NCBI RefSeq assembly: GCF_001641265.1 | Contig: NW_020167527.1 | Coordinates: forward strand, 1-64,000 | Reading direction: 5' to 3' | DNA: 64,000 nucleotides | Source of the DNA: Pseudogymnoascus destructans | Lineage: Eukaryota; Ascomycota; Leotiomycetes; Thelebolales; Thelebolaceae | Part shown: piece by piece, positions 21,359-32,775 of the stretch | How positions within the stretch are numbered: the first letter of the stretch is position 1 | Layout of the letters: each line of letters starts with the position of its first letter | Made by a program: the position numbers and the translations under genes | The notes under the pieces: generated by a model | Databases searched by the model: none | What the model was told of the DNA's origin: nothing | Seen by the model: only the letters and a program-made list of their open reading frames with translations

Positions 21359-22223
21359 GGCCCTTGTCCCCTGTATCAGTGAAGTTAGTATTATGCTTTA
21401 TCAATCGGACGTGACAAAGATTATGGCGCTGGATGATGGCTGAGTAGCCTCGCGGTAGCAATCAGAGCAAGAAATAACAACATAAACTGTATGAATACAC
21501 CCTCCATATCCAACAAAATAAGTAACGAGCGTCCATTGTCTTTTGAAAGATCTCCTGGAGCTCGTCTCAAGCTTCCCCATCCTCCTCCGAGGAATCCCGT
21601 GACTTCTAAAACTTGAATTGAGAGCCAGAAGCTGGCCAAAGGAGACAATAAAACGTTATAATATCCTGTTGGAATGCACATTCTAAATAAAGATCTATCC
21701 ACTTACAAAGTGACAGGGTTTTTGTCTCGGCGATCTATGGTTTTGATGCTGGAATTCATCATCCCATCACTGAAGATTCCCAGTTGTGGCCAAAGCACCC
21801 TAGCAAGACTCAGGCTAGCCTGGTTTGGATGCTCCAAACATTGCAACTCTTACCTCGAGCTCACGGATGCTTGCCTCGGTGGTAAACGTCTTATTACAAT
21901 CGCACTGCGCGAGTTTACTCTTCAAATAATCTTTGTCTTTACGCAGTGTTTACCGTCTTGCCACAACGCAACTAACGCGAGCTTTCCCGACGTGGTTTCA
22001 TCAATTTATACACGTCCCACTTGACAGACAACCTTCGAACGGCGCAACCACAGCTCAACTTTACAACCACAGTCTTGTCGCATTCACTACAAACTCCAGC
22101 TCTCTACATTTGCCTCCATCACCTCACCCATGATGAATTGCTCTCTGCCATAACTTTCGCGCGCTGAAGTGAAGGGGGGCTTGGCCGGAGATCATACGCG
22201 TACTCATCTAGGGACCAAGCAAG
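21359..22223. other. Divergent promoter region COQ2 / JmjC gene
   Basis: COQ2 reads left and the JmjC gene reads right from this 865-base spacer. Short open frames on both strands are not credible genes. No clear binding sites were recognised. Confidence 0.6.
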
Positions 22224-25200
22224 ATGCCTTCCAATCTCCACCCCCAGGCGATGTTCGATCCCATACCGCCGGATCTCGACCTCAGCACCCTCGTCGAGAA
22301 GACGCCCAACTTCGACTATGTGATTCGCATCTCCACTGACCAGATCAGGGAGCTGGGTCTACAGGAATTCGAAAAGCTGGTCCTGCTGCATGTTATCCAG
22401 GGCGGCAAACCTCTGGTCGTGGAAGGTTGGGAGAGTGATCTGCCGCCGTGGCTGTACAGCTCGACCTGGATGCAGGATAACTTGGGCAAGAAGCGTCAGT
22501 ATCCCCGCCTTACTTCAATATCACTTGCTAACATTCAGTAGAGGAGCAAGTTCGAGACATTACAAATCATACCAACATCCCCATGACAACCGGCCATTAC
22601 CTCAATTCTCTTGAAAAACTGACGAGGCAATGGACGCCTACGAACTTCCGCGACCTCAAGCGACAGCGCCTCTACCTCAAGGATATCGACTGCCCGCAAG
22701 CATGGGATCACCAATTACGCGAATACATTCCCCAGACACTCCTCTACCTCAACAATTGCGTCGGAGAGAAGGGTGGCCCAGGATCCGTGCATGAGAGGGA
22801 CAAATATAATCACCTTGTTATGGGGCAAGGAATTGCTCCAGCCGGCGACTTGATGAGCAATCTACCACCGGACATGCGGGCGGAAAACATGATGTGTTAT
22901 ATCGGCCACGAAGGGACCTACACCCCCGCCCACCGAGAGATGTGCGCAACAGTTGGGCAGAATATCATGGTCGAGACGTCTGATGTAGGCAAGGGCGAGA
23001 CGCCGGGAAGCTCGATCTGGTTCATGACCGAGACGAAGGACAGGGAGGTTGTTAGCGAGTACTTCTTGTCTATGCTTGGTCACGATATCGAGGTTGAGAA
23101 CCACTTTGCCCAGATTGTTGCGTGGAAAAAGGCGCCCTTCCCGGTTTACATTGTGGAGCAGAAAGTGGGAGATTTCATTCTCATTCCACCGCTTGCGCCG
23201 CACCAGGTCTGGAATAGGGGCACGCGGACCGTGAAGGTGGCCTGGAATCGCACGACGGTAGAAACGCTTGAGATGGCGCTCTCCGAAGCCTTGCCACGTG
23301 CCCGCATGGTTTGCAGGGATGAACAATACAAGTGCAAAGCTATTGTATTCTACTCGTTGTTGAGATACTACACCGGTCTACAGAAGGCGGAGAAGGAAGA
23401 GGAGTCTGGTTTCGGCGCTTACCAGTCAGAGCCGGTCAGGTTTGCTCCGAGGGTGAGACAGCTACAGCGAGACTTCAAGCGCCTTTTTGGGCTCTACAAG
23501 ACGATTTTAGTGAGCGAGATGTTTTCCCCTGATATGCCGAAGGAGAACAATGTCGAGTTTATTCAGTTTGATAGCAACGTCACCTGCTCTTACTGTCGGT
23601 GCAACATCTTCAATCGGTTCTTGACTTGCAAAACTTGTGTTGGCGAACTCGAGAATGGCGACGAGGATACGTATGATATATGTATGGATTGCTACGCCAT
23701 GGGTCGATCCTGTGCCTGTTTATCGAATCTTCAATGGGTTGAGCAGTGGCGCTGGCCCGAGTTAACTAAACGCTACGATGTATGGCGTGCGATGGTCTTG
23801 TACATTGATGGCTATGTGGATAACACCTCACCTCAAACATTGGAGATAGAGAGAAAGTATTCTGGCAAGAAGCCGATTGCTCAGATATGCCAAGAACAAC
23901 TCAAAAAGAGGCCATGGCGCGACATAACGAAGCCACATGTACTTGATCCGCTTCCTGGCGACTCTGATGTAGAGCCAGAAGCTGATGACGAAGGTCGACC
24001 AAAGAAGAGGAAAGGCAAGCGGCAGTCTCTTGCTGGGAAGAAGCGACAGTCAACTTGCCATATCTGCAAAAAACTCGAGGCGGACTGGAAACTTGCTTTC
24101 TGCACTACCTGCCCACTTTCGTATTGTTATGGTACGCTTTGGCGGGCTTTCGACATCAAGCCAGAGAAGATCATGGAGACACTGGACTGGCAATGCCCGA
24201 AATGCCAGTTGATCTGCTCCTGCGGCGCATGTCGTAGACTGAACTCATCCAAGCAGATTCCCTATCAGCCGAAAGGCACATTACTTGGCCACGACACACG
24301 CATGGTCGCTGATCCGCGCAGTGTGGAAAGCTTGGTCGATTTCAGCCGCACAAACCTCGCTTGGTTGAAGGGGGAGGAGGATACAGCGCCGAAGGATTCG
24401 GTAAGGATGAAGAAGTTGATGGAGAAAGCGCAGGCTGAGAAGTCTCGTGACGAGACGCTGGAGGAAGATTCGGAGATGGGTCGGCGTATGGACAGTCAGC
24501 ATATGGATATTCAGCCTGTGGGCGATGCGATCGACCCCGCGCTGCTATCTGCTGGGGATGGAGGGGCGCCTACTGCACCGATGTTTGGAGGAACAGACGT
24601 TTCCAACCTACCCCCGACCATCGATGTAGACGCGAACCCTGCCTTCGTATCCCCAGCCGACTTAATGAAAAATCCCGACTACTCCGTCTACCCAGGCCCA
24701 CAAGGCATCCCTCGTGAGCGCATGATGGGGATAGGGTACTACCAGCAGCGCAACGACGCCGACAAGATCCTCTTCGACGCCCCCGACGCCACCGCCGACG
24801 ACGAGCACCAGGACGCCGCATACCCGCGCCTTCAATCCGATACTGAAGATGGGCTTCTAGTGCAGCCGAACAAGAAGCGGCCGCGCGAGAGCCTGAAGGG
24901 ACGCGTGGATGAGGCGCATTTACAGTTCCAGGCTGCGCAGAAGAAGCAGAAACTCACTGATGCGAAGAGGGAGGGGAAATTCTTCATGACGAAGAATAAG
25001 CTTGAAGGCGGGAAGCCGTGTAAAGTCAAGTTGCTGTTGCCGAATCATAAAGAGTTCCTGGGGAGACTGGAGGCGTTTGATGAGGAAGAGGAGGCGCCGA
25101 GACATAATCCGAGACCGGGAAGGAGGAGTTTGGCGAGGAAGGAGCAGGTGGCGGTTGATTCTACGGTCGTTACTTCTAATGTTCGCGAGGATGTCGTATA

Positions 25201-26878
25201 CCTTGAGGACGATGAGGAGGAGGAAGAGCTGGAGATCAACACTATTGTTGCGGTAAGGCGTAATCCTCATGTTTCGATATCTGCTCCGCCGGAGAAGGAA
25301 GATACCATCGTCGTCGAGCTGCGGAAACCAAAAGGACGACCACCCAAATCCCAGGTTTCAGGACCTGCCGTTCTTTCGCCCACCCTCAGTAACAGTCCAG
25401 AGGCCCAGAGGCGCGGACGCGGTCGACTACCGCGCAGATCCGACGTTACTGAACCTGCGTTCGAGCCTGTCCTCAACAACAGTCCAGAAACCCAGAGGCG
25501 TGGACCCGGTCGACCCCCCAAATCCCAGATTCCAGAACCTCCATTGCCCGAACCCCACCTCATCAGCGGCCCAGAAAACCAGAGACTCAGACCCGGTCGA
25601 CCGCGCAGATCGGACATTGCTGTTACGGCGGATCGCACGCCTGAAAACGGCATCACCTCTACAGCAGCAGCAGCAGTTGGGACGCGAATTCGAAGATCTG
25701 GGATGCTTCAGAAACCCGCAGTGCCAGCAGCGCCAGCAGCGGCTGCGACTGTCGAACCAGCTAGTAGCAGCCAGAAGAAACCGCCCGGACGACCACCGAG
25801 CAAATCTACATCTTTGGGGGTGGATGAGGGAGTACAAGCTAATAAACATCCGCGCTCACCAGAAGCACAAAATATGGAGGCGGATACGAGGCCGGAGAAG
25901 AAGAGGAGAGGGTCTATTCTATTCGTTTCCGATGATAGCGATGAGGTCGAGGAGGTGGAGATCACCAACTCGTTTACGGCTGTGAACTCTGTTCCCATCA
26001 AAAAGAAGACAGGTGCGGAGAATACACCCAAGGAGACGACGCGAGATGAACCTATCGCCATCTTCCCACCCCGACCGAACTCGACACCAAAAGACGCCGC
26101 GCACAGCCCGGGTGCAAGGCCTAGGAGCAGATACATGGACGGAAGCACATCCCTCTCCCCACGCCCCGCGCAGGGTATGAGTACAGATAGTCCCATCCGC
26201 TTCGACGGCGGCGACAACGGTGGGGTTGTTTACAACGACAACGACAACGATGATGGGGGATTCTTCTCCTCGCACTCCTCGCACTACCACTCCGCCACCC
26301 CTGACGTCGCGGAAGAGCAAGAACGACGCCCCCCCGCCTCAGGAAAAGCGTCCAGCGCGAGCAGTGTCATTTCAAGCAGCTACCGGGATGCGAAGATGGA
26401 GGCGATGCGTCTAGCAGAGGAGGGAATGGAGGAGGAGATGGAGAGGGCGAGGGTTAAGCGTGGTGGTGTACCTAAGCCTGCTGCGGTGGGGGGTGGGAGC
26501 GCGAGTTTCAAAGCGCAGTTTTTCGCTGAGGAGTCAGTCTCACCACCGCCGCCGCCGCCCCCAGTTAAAGCTGCACCAGTTACAGTTCCGATGACGAAGC
26601 TTGGTGAGACTCCCGCCGGGCAGCAGCCCGGGAAATCGGTGACTCCGGCGTCGAGGGGGGGGAGGGGCGGGATGCAGATACGCCTCCCTCGCCATTCGGA
26701 ACCGAGGGGTGAGAAGGTTGGGAAGGCTGGGAGTCCCACCTCGGAGGAGTCGTCGGATGATGATGAGGATGAGGAGATTCCCGCGCGAAGAGTCGTCCCT
26801 GCTAGAGAGGGGATGAAAGGGTTGGGATTTGCTAGGAGGGGTAGGGGGAGAGGGAGGGGAGTATGTAGGGGGGGTTGA
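22224..26878 (+). CDS. JmjC-domain protein with Cys-rich zinc region and AT-hooks
   Basis: A large putative chromatin protein of 1536 residues. Exon 1 is 22224-22494; a very short intron (donor GTCAGT, acceptor at 22538 or 22541, branch TGCTAAC) leads to one long exon ending at 26878. A cupin/JmjC region lies at about residues 40-330; candidate Fe(II) ligands are H and E of TPAHREM (His about 222) and a later His in APHQVW (about 312), the usual HxE...H order. A first cysteine cluster (CSYCRCNIF...CKTC...CMDCYAMGRSC) is at about 430-490. A second (CHICKK...CTTCPLSYC...CPKCQLICSCGACRR, about 597-655) resembles the zf-4CXXC_R1 domain. Five AT-hook-like cores (GRPPK, GRGRLPRR, GRPPK, GRPRR, GRPPS) are spread over about 1020-1180, followed by long acidic/basic disorder. 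Likely a nuclear histone demethylase or JmjC-type regulator; substrate not predictable. Confidence 0.9.
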
Positions 26879-27600
26879 TGGGGGAGTTATGTTGTGTGGG
26901 TGCACGGCACAGCGTTTTCTAGTTTTTGTTTGGGGGAGATAGAGGTGTTGATACGGAGAGATGAGAGGTTACTGACGGGGTGGAATGGGGAGTAGTAGGC
27001 TTCAAAGCTTTATCTGGCTTTTGTGGTCTGGTTATGTATGGGTGAGTAGGAAGCGCAGGGGTCAGAGAAGATTAAGGGGCCGATATACTATACGTCCAGC
27101 TATCAAAACTCGCAGAATCAATGGGTTAATCGAGCAAGTAGTCAACGCCCCCCCAAACTATGGAAGTGACCCGAGAAGTGAATGATATCCAGCCATCTCC
27201 ATCTCCAACTCCAGCTCTGCAAACCACCATCCAGAGTAACACCCCATCCATCCAAAGGTGCCTCCAAAGTCCACTAACAAACGCATCACCTCCCACCCAT
27301 CCCTCTCCCAAAAAAAAAAAAAGGACAGAAAAGGGCAATCCGCGCTCCGGATCTCCCAAACAGGCATTCGCAGCAAGGTAGTAGTGGGGCGGTTGAACGC
27401 AGAAAGTGATACCGAGAGCGGAACACCCCAACATGGTCGTCCGGCGGGTTAGCGGCAGGATGGAAACCGTGAGATATGATTGTTTGTCCTCCCTCTGTTT
27501 TGGAACCGCCACAATGGGGCGGGGGTGCAGGAGAAATCTAGACGCGTACTCCCCGGGGGGATATAGGAAGGAAGCGGGGGATCGATGGGTATAGGTAGTA
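26879..27600. other. 3' flank of the JmjC gene, low-complexity
   Basis: No supported gene. It contains a poly-A stretch (27310-27322) and many overlapping short frames without conserved content. The gene-poor repeat tract begins here. Confidence 0.6.
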
Positions 27601-28715
27601 CAGAGGGATGGAAACGTGAGGTCCTGCAGAAAGGGGACACCGAACGGGGGAAATACCGCCGCGATGGGTCCTTGGAGCAGTATGGGGGACTGGATATGGA
27701 GTTTCCGGCGGCAGGAGGCCGGAATGGTTGTTAGGGAGGTGAGAGGCAAGAGGCGACAGATGTGAAGGTGGTACAGAGACCCAAGACGTGTTTTTCTCGC
27801 AGAAATGTGAAACACCATCGAAGGAGGCAACAATAGGATAGCAGTGTAAGATAGACGGCTTGACGTGATAGTACCGAAGACGGCGCCTTAACGGCAGGGG
27901 AAGTAAGGGAGGAAGGACGGCGAGGATCGTGACAAATACAGAGTGGTGCTGAGTCTAGGCCGGATATTCCTGCAGCAAAAAACGCACGCATACCTCGAAC
28001 GGGCAAATACTGCCGCAAAGCCGCATCTCATAACTACGATGGAGCTTGAACCGACCGATATGATGTGACGCGACGTCCTCCGGCCGCCTCAACGGCCGCT
28101 CAGTAAAGCAAGGACGGATACTGGGAAGTCGATCCGCGATGAACTTCAAAATGCAGGGGAGGTAGCATCCAGCTCCAAGCTCGCAGAACGCACGAATCCC
28201 ACGGATAGGTACAGAGATGCGATAGCGCGTCTCCCCATCAAGGCAATATCGCCATTATGGGCGCCACCCGAAGTAAGGGATCAGCGTTGGGGCGACGAGC
28301 GCGACAAATTCGGAAATAAAGAGTATGATAGATGCTGATACCGAACTGGAGCTTCCAGAACGCGTGAGTCCCGCGGGTAGGGACAGAGATGAGATGGCGC
28401 CCCTCCCCTTCGAGGCAATACCGCCTGAATGGGACATAACTGCTGTGGAAATTGGTTGTTGGTGTGAGCTTACCAAGCACCAGGATAGAGGAAGTAAGGG
28501 GGAGGTGTTGGGTTATTGGGTGCTGACAATGCTCAGTAACACTCCCACCATTGTCAGCACCCAATGGTGGGAGTGTTACTGAGCTTGAGCTCTAGGATGC
28601 TGTGATGGGAACTCGGAAGTAAGGGGTAGTGAGGGAGGGAGGATGACAAATGCAGAACTCGAACGCGAGAGAGTACGTGAACAGGACCGAGGCCCTCGAA
28701 GCCCAGAAACATGTT
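27600..28715. repeat. Degenerate repeat family, units around GAAGTAAGG and GACAAAT(G/T)CAGA
   Basis: Several diverged units are visible. Two aligned pieces: 28168-28253 (CGCAGAACGCACGAATCCCA, GATAGGTACAGAGATG, CAAGGCAATATCGCC) and 28349-28430 (CCAGAACGCGTGAGTCCC, GGTAGGGACAGAGATGAG, CGAGGCAATACCGCC). A GAAGTAAGG block followed by a GACAAAT block recurs near 27898, 28268 and 28617. Similar blocks appear in opposite orientation at 38.8-39.6 kb. No coding capacity is seen. Confidence 0.7.
28515..28584. repeat. Interlocked palindromes
   Basis: Arms 28531-28553 and 28562-28584 are perfect 23-bp reverse complements with an 8-base loop. The loop together with flanking bases (CATTGTCAGCACCCAA, from 28549) is also complementary to the segment just upstream of the left arm (TTGGGTGCTGACAATG, 28516-28531). 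The order is therefore A-B-A'-B', two overlapping hairpins that exclude each other or form a pseudoknot. Confidence 0.93.
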
Positions 28716-28789
28716 CACCCCTCCAAAAAAAGAGATTTGTGATACCTACCATCCATGGACGGGACACATAGACTTTGACGAGATATGAC

Positions 28790-29165
28790 AGCCCAAAACC
28801 CCCTCCCCCCACCGAAAACGGCCGAGAAAAACGTGTCCTCACCCTTGCCGCCGCGAAAATAGGAAATGTGGAATGTGATAGGTGGGCTACGTCCCGAATA
28901 CGGCGTGAGAAAAACGTGTCCTACCTGTCTGTACTTAGCTTTCAATGAGACCGAAATAATGTGATATGTGACAGCCCACATCCCCAAAACAGAACTCAGA
29001 CTCGCGAAAAACGTGTCTACCCGAGCTGGGAAATATGAGATGTGACCGCGAAAACGTGCTCCCCCATCGTCTACCTCTAAAACAAAATGATATGTGACCA
29101 AGCCGCCCTACGCACGCCGCAGCAGACCCCCCGCCCGACCCCCCCGAAAACGTGGAGACGGTTTG
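28790..29165. repeat. Recurrent GAAAAACGTG motif array
   Basis: GAAAAACGTG or GAAAACGTG occurs at about 28825, 28910, 29008, 29052 and 29146, each in a similar setting: a TG(A/T)GATATGTGAC-like string and a C-rich string between copies. Units are diverged and spaced 45-100 bases. The core AACGTG contains half of a CACGTT E-box-like site; whether it binds anything is unknown. Confidence 0.75.
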
Positions 29166-29325
29166 GGGGCGGCACAGCGAGACTTGGCTGGGAATGAAGC
29201 GAGATGAGTGTGAGATGTGAAATATGATATGTGATGTGATAGTTATGACGTATTTCACATACGAGCTGCGCATACAAGCGAGCTGTGCACGATGACACCA
29301 AAACGCGTCAACTTGACAAAAGTCA

Positions 29326-29836
29326 ACTTATGGCAACACCAACTCAAGCTAAATAATCGAGAGGGTAGAATACTATTAGCTATTCAAGCACTTAAACAAC
29401 CTTATTTGCAGAGCAGAACATTAAGAGTGGGTTCCGAGCAACAGGACTAGTTCTATAGGAGCTATAGAATGTCCTTTCTCACTTGAATCTACACTTAAGA
29501 ACTCCAACCCCTCTAATAGTTGAGAGTGGCAATTGGACTTCAAAGACTCCTCAAACTATAAGGGAGTTTGATTTTCAAACAGAGCATATTAAGAACCGTA
29601 TCGTACGACATTAGAATAGCTCTCCTAGCTCAATTAATGACGCACTAAGCCGACTTGCTAAAGGAGCTTAGGTTATAATACATTCTGCTGTTCTACTTAA
29701 GGCAGAAGTCAAGGCTCTACAAGCAGCAAATGAACAGAAAAAGAGGAGGGAAAGGAAGCGTAAGAGGCGTACAATGCAAGGGGGTAGTCTCTCTGTACGA
29801 GAGGGAGAGGATACACCCTCCGTATCTCGTATATAG
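29326..29836 (+). pseudogene. Internally deleted pogo-family transposase remnant
   Basis: Frame 29405-29836 carries the C-terminal part of a fungal pogo/DDE transposase (FAEQNIKSGFRATGLVL, then NWTSKTPQT, HIKNRI, SSPSSIN, and AVLLKAEVKALQAANEQKKRR) interrupted by TAG stops at four places. Just upstream, 29329-29399 encodes in other frames the typical N-terminus (MATPTQA.. and REGRILLAIQALK). The DNA-binding and catalytic core are absent, so an internal deletion joined the two ends. The short remaining element is of MITE-parent type; terminal repeats were not identified. Confidence 0.8.
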
Positions 29837-31364
29837 ATCCGAGCACATCCATCAGTCGCGAGACACGGGTCGTGCGTGCGTTCCTTTGCTTCGGATACGG
29901 ACTGCCAACGCATATGGATGTGGATTTTAGCATAACCGCGCGCAGCGCTGTTGGGAGCGAGTCTCGTCACATCACACCGGTCACGCGGCTATCACAATCA
30001 CACCACCCCTTCCGGTCCTCCGGGTCGGGTTCGTAGCACCGTAAGCTTACAGTCCCGACGCAGGACCCCGAGACCCGGAGCGCGACGCCACGCGGGGTCG
30101 TCGGGGACTTTAGATCTTGGGAGCGTCAGCGCGCCATCGTGGGAGGGGATGTGGTAGGGGCGTCGTACTGCATTGTGTGACAGTGTGTGACAGTGTGTGA
30201 CGGGACGTGGTGGTGGGAGGGGAGTAACCTGGGATGTGTGGTGGTGTTTGTCGACGCACTTTGTCGACGCACACACGGCACGGCTGGGCTGTGGATGGAG
30301 CAGGCTGACTACAGTGTGGTGGGCTGGAATAGAGGAATAGAATAGGGAAGGTGCGTTGTTGGAGGCTGTGGGCGTGGAGATAGCCGTGCGTGCTGTGCTG
30401 GGGGGGCTGAAAGGAAAGGGTGCTGCGTGTGGCTCGATGCGGACACTGAGGGGTGGAAGTGATTTGGCGTGTGGTTATGGGGAGGCTGTTTGTGTCGGGA
30501 GGAAAGGGGGATCGGCGCGGGTTTGTTACACAGCCAGACTTTGTGTGTGTTGGTCGGTCGGTTGGTCGTTGGGCGTGCCGTGCGTGCATCTTTCTCACTT
30601 GCAGCACAGAAAGTACAGTGTGCGAGTTTGATGAGAATGAGAAAAAATCGAGTTTCCCCACAATCCCTGCACGCACCACGCCCGTTTCAGATGCCGCGAT
30701 GACAGTTTATAATTTACTTCTCCACTGTTCCCCAGGTCCGTCAGTGCGTTAAGTTAGCCCGGCTGGAGTTGCTGCTGTGTTGTTTGTTCCTCCACAGTTG
30801 CAATCGCACTACCAAACGCTACTAACACCACTAACACAAACTACTAACACAAACCCTCCCCCCTAATCATCCCCCTAATCATCCCCCTAATCATCCCCCT
30901 AATCATCCCCAGCCACCACCATCCCCACCTGCACCACTATCCCCATACCCCGCACGCCCTCACCTCCCATCACCTCGACCTCTTCCCCACCCCTCTTAGC
31001 AGCCACGCAGCTCTCAGACACTCGACACTTCGTCAAGACACACTCTCGAACGGGAGGAAATACGCGAGCCATGTGTGGGTGAGTGAGCAGTGGGAGTGAG
31101 GAGTAAGGAGTGAATGTTCCAGACTATTTACGGATAGTCACCTGGTCTCTGCCCCTGTGCCGATGCGGGAGAGGGAGGGAGAGGGGTGGGCATGGGATCG
31201 CAAGGGCGTGGGATGGAAGGATGAGATGTCTCGCTCAACCGTAAACGAGGGGATAGGTACTTTTGCTTTGTCTTGCTCTGTAGTTATATTGCGTCACTCA
31301 GTGGAGTCTGCCGCTGCTGCTGCTGCTGCTGCCGTTGCGGGAGGGAGAGCGCGTGGGAGGCGGA
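29837..31364. other. Gene-poor spacer with short tandem repeats
   Basis: No supported gene. GTGTGACA units repeat at 30173-30200, and a 12-bp unit CCCCCTAATCAT repeats about 4.5 times at 30858-30910. The open frames on either strand are low in complexity and disagree with one another. A CTG-like run (GCTGCTGCTG) is at 31310-31330. Confidence 0.6.
30858..30910. repeat. 12-bp tandem repeat
   Basis: Four to five near-identical copies of CCCCCTAATCAT. Non-coding context. Confidence 0.95.
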
Positions 31365-31675
31365 TGGGATGTCTCGTCTATATGGGAGCGAGAGGGAGAA
31401 GGATGACATGTCTCGTCTATGTACGGAAGTAGATGGATGCGATGTCTCGTCTATGTACGGAAGTAGATGGATGAGATGTCTCGTCTATGTACGGAAGTAG
31501 ATGGATGAGATGTCTCGTCTATGTACGGAAGTAGATGGATGAGATATCTCGCCTATGTACGGAAGTAGGATGAGATATCTCGTCTATGTACGGAAGTAGA
31601 TGGATGAGATATCTCGCCTATGTACGGAAGTAGGATGAGATATCTCGCCTATGTACGGAAGTAGATGGATGAGAC
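31365..31675. repeat. Minisatellite, about 34-bp unit
   Basis: About nine copies of a unit reading GATGAGATGTCTCGTCTATG then TACGGAAGTAGATG. Later copies change GTCTCGTC to ATCTCGCC and some drop three bases (GTAGGATG instead of GTAGATGGATG). Copies are head to tail with no spacers, so this is a minisatellite and not a CRISPR array. Confidence 0.96.
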
Positions 31676-31709
31676 ATAATGTAGATGTGATATCACCGAG
31701 GAACGCCTA

Positions 31710-32015
31710 GCGTAGGTTTATCCGAGCCGGTGCAATGAGACGCTCTGAGCACTAGCTCGGATTATTGTCCAGCCGGTCTGCGCACATCCGTCGCAAAATC
31801 GGCCGTTAGTTAATCCGAGCTGTCACAACGAGTCGCTCGCTCCGTTTGCTCCTTGCGCCAGCCGGATTAATGTACGACTGATTTTGCGCAACGAGTCGCT
31901 TCCTGTGCGCTCGTTGCGCCAAACCGGCCGTGAGTTAATCCGAGCCAGCTGGCGACTCGTTGCGCTAGAGCTGGGTCGGATTAATATCCGGCTGATTTTG
32001 CGCACATCCGTCGTA
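31710..32015. repeat. Tandem modules of inverted TTAATCCG / CGGATTAA pairs
   Basis: Three consecutive modules each open with T(T)AATCCGAGC (31718, 31810, 31935) and close with the inverted GCTCGGATTA or CGGATTAAT (31755, 31863, 31977). Between and after them recur ACGAGTCGC, its inverse GCGACTCGT, GATTTTGCGCA and TGCGCACATCCGTCG (31779 and 32000). Module length is about 120 bases for the last two. The whole segment can fold into several hairpins. Confidence 0.85.
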
Positions 32016-32099
32016 GGACGTGCGCTAAATGGGCAGGCTTGGCACGTAGGAGAGGAGAGCAGGAGAGTGGAAGAGCAGAGCGGAGGGTAGCAGAGCGGA

Positions 32100-32775
32100 G
32101 GGGAGCACATGTTCAGCGTGGCCACCCCACCGAAAGTGCGCAAAACCATTGCTCGGTATGCGACATTTGCGCATATTTGGCGTGTGGCGGTGCGCCTCCA
32201 ACCAGCCTTGCTGACTACTACTAGTCAGAGGCTGAAAGGACAGGAGGGATGGGAACAAATGCTGTCGCCGTGCCATGAGCAGCAAGGCGACAGCTCACGG
32301 CGGCCGACACGCCGAGAAGTGGAAAAGCGCACGCTAAGTGTCGCTTTTGCGCACTTCCACAGGTGTGGCGGTGCAAGGTGCGCCACACCTTGCACTACTG
32401 CACCACACGGCCTCCAACCAGCCTTGCCGACCGTTGTAAGGCTGATAGGGAGGCTGGGGAGGGAAGGGAGTAAGGCTGGCCGCCTCACGGCGGCCGACGG
32501 CGCCAGGAACGGGCACAAGCGTCGCATAGCTTGCGCTCGTGTGCGTTCTCACAACTGTGGCGGTCGCTAGCACCACCACTCTGTCAGCCTTAGGCGCACT
32601 TGAAGGCACAAAGGGGAGAGGGAATGGGGACAGGCGACTGCGCACAGCGGCAGCCGAGAGCACCGAGAACGCGCACAAGCGTTACTCGGTGCGCTTCTGG
32701 GCGGATTTTGGCGTGCGCTTCTTGCGCAGATTGATGGGTGGGGAGGTGCAGTCACGTGCGCTGCGCCATCACGCC
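32100..32775. repeat. Diverged GC-rich tandem units rich in hairpins
   Basis: Three diverged units. Shared landmarks: CCTCCAACCAGCCTTGC at 32196 and 32411, CACGGCGGCCGAC at 32296 and 32484, and GCGCACAAGCGT-type strings at 32510 and 32672. A short perfect hairpin GTGCAAGGTG-CGCCA-CACCTTGCAC lies at 32371-32395. No convincing coding frame spans the units. Confidence 0.75.

Noticed and set aside
25269..25985. Plus-strand 238-codon frame within the JmjC gene
   Set aside because: It is an Arg/Pro-rich shadow of the AT-hook region in another frame.
31365..31675. Regular repeat array that might be taken for a CRISPR array
   Set aside because: Units are contiguous with no unique spacers, the genome is a fungal nuclear one and no cas-like gene is near.
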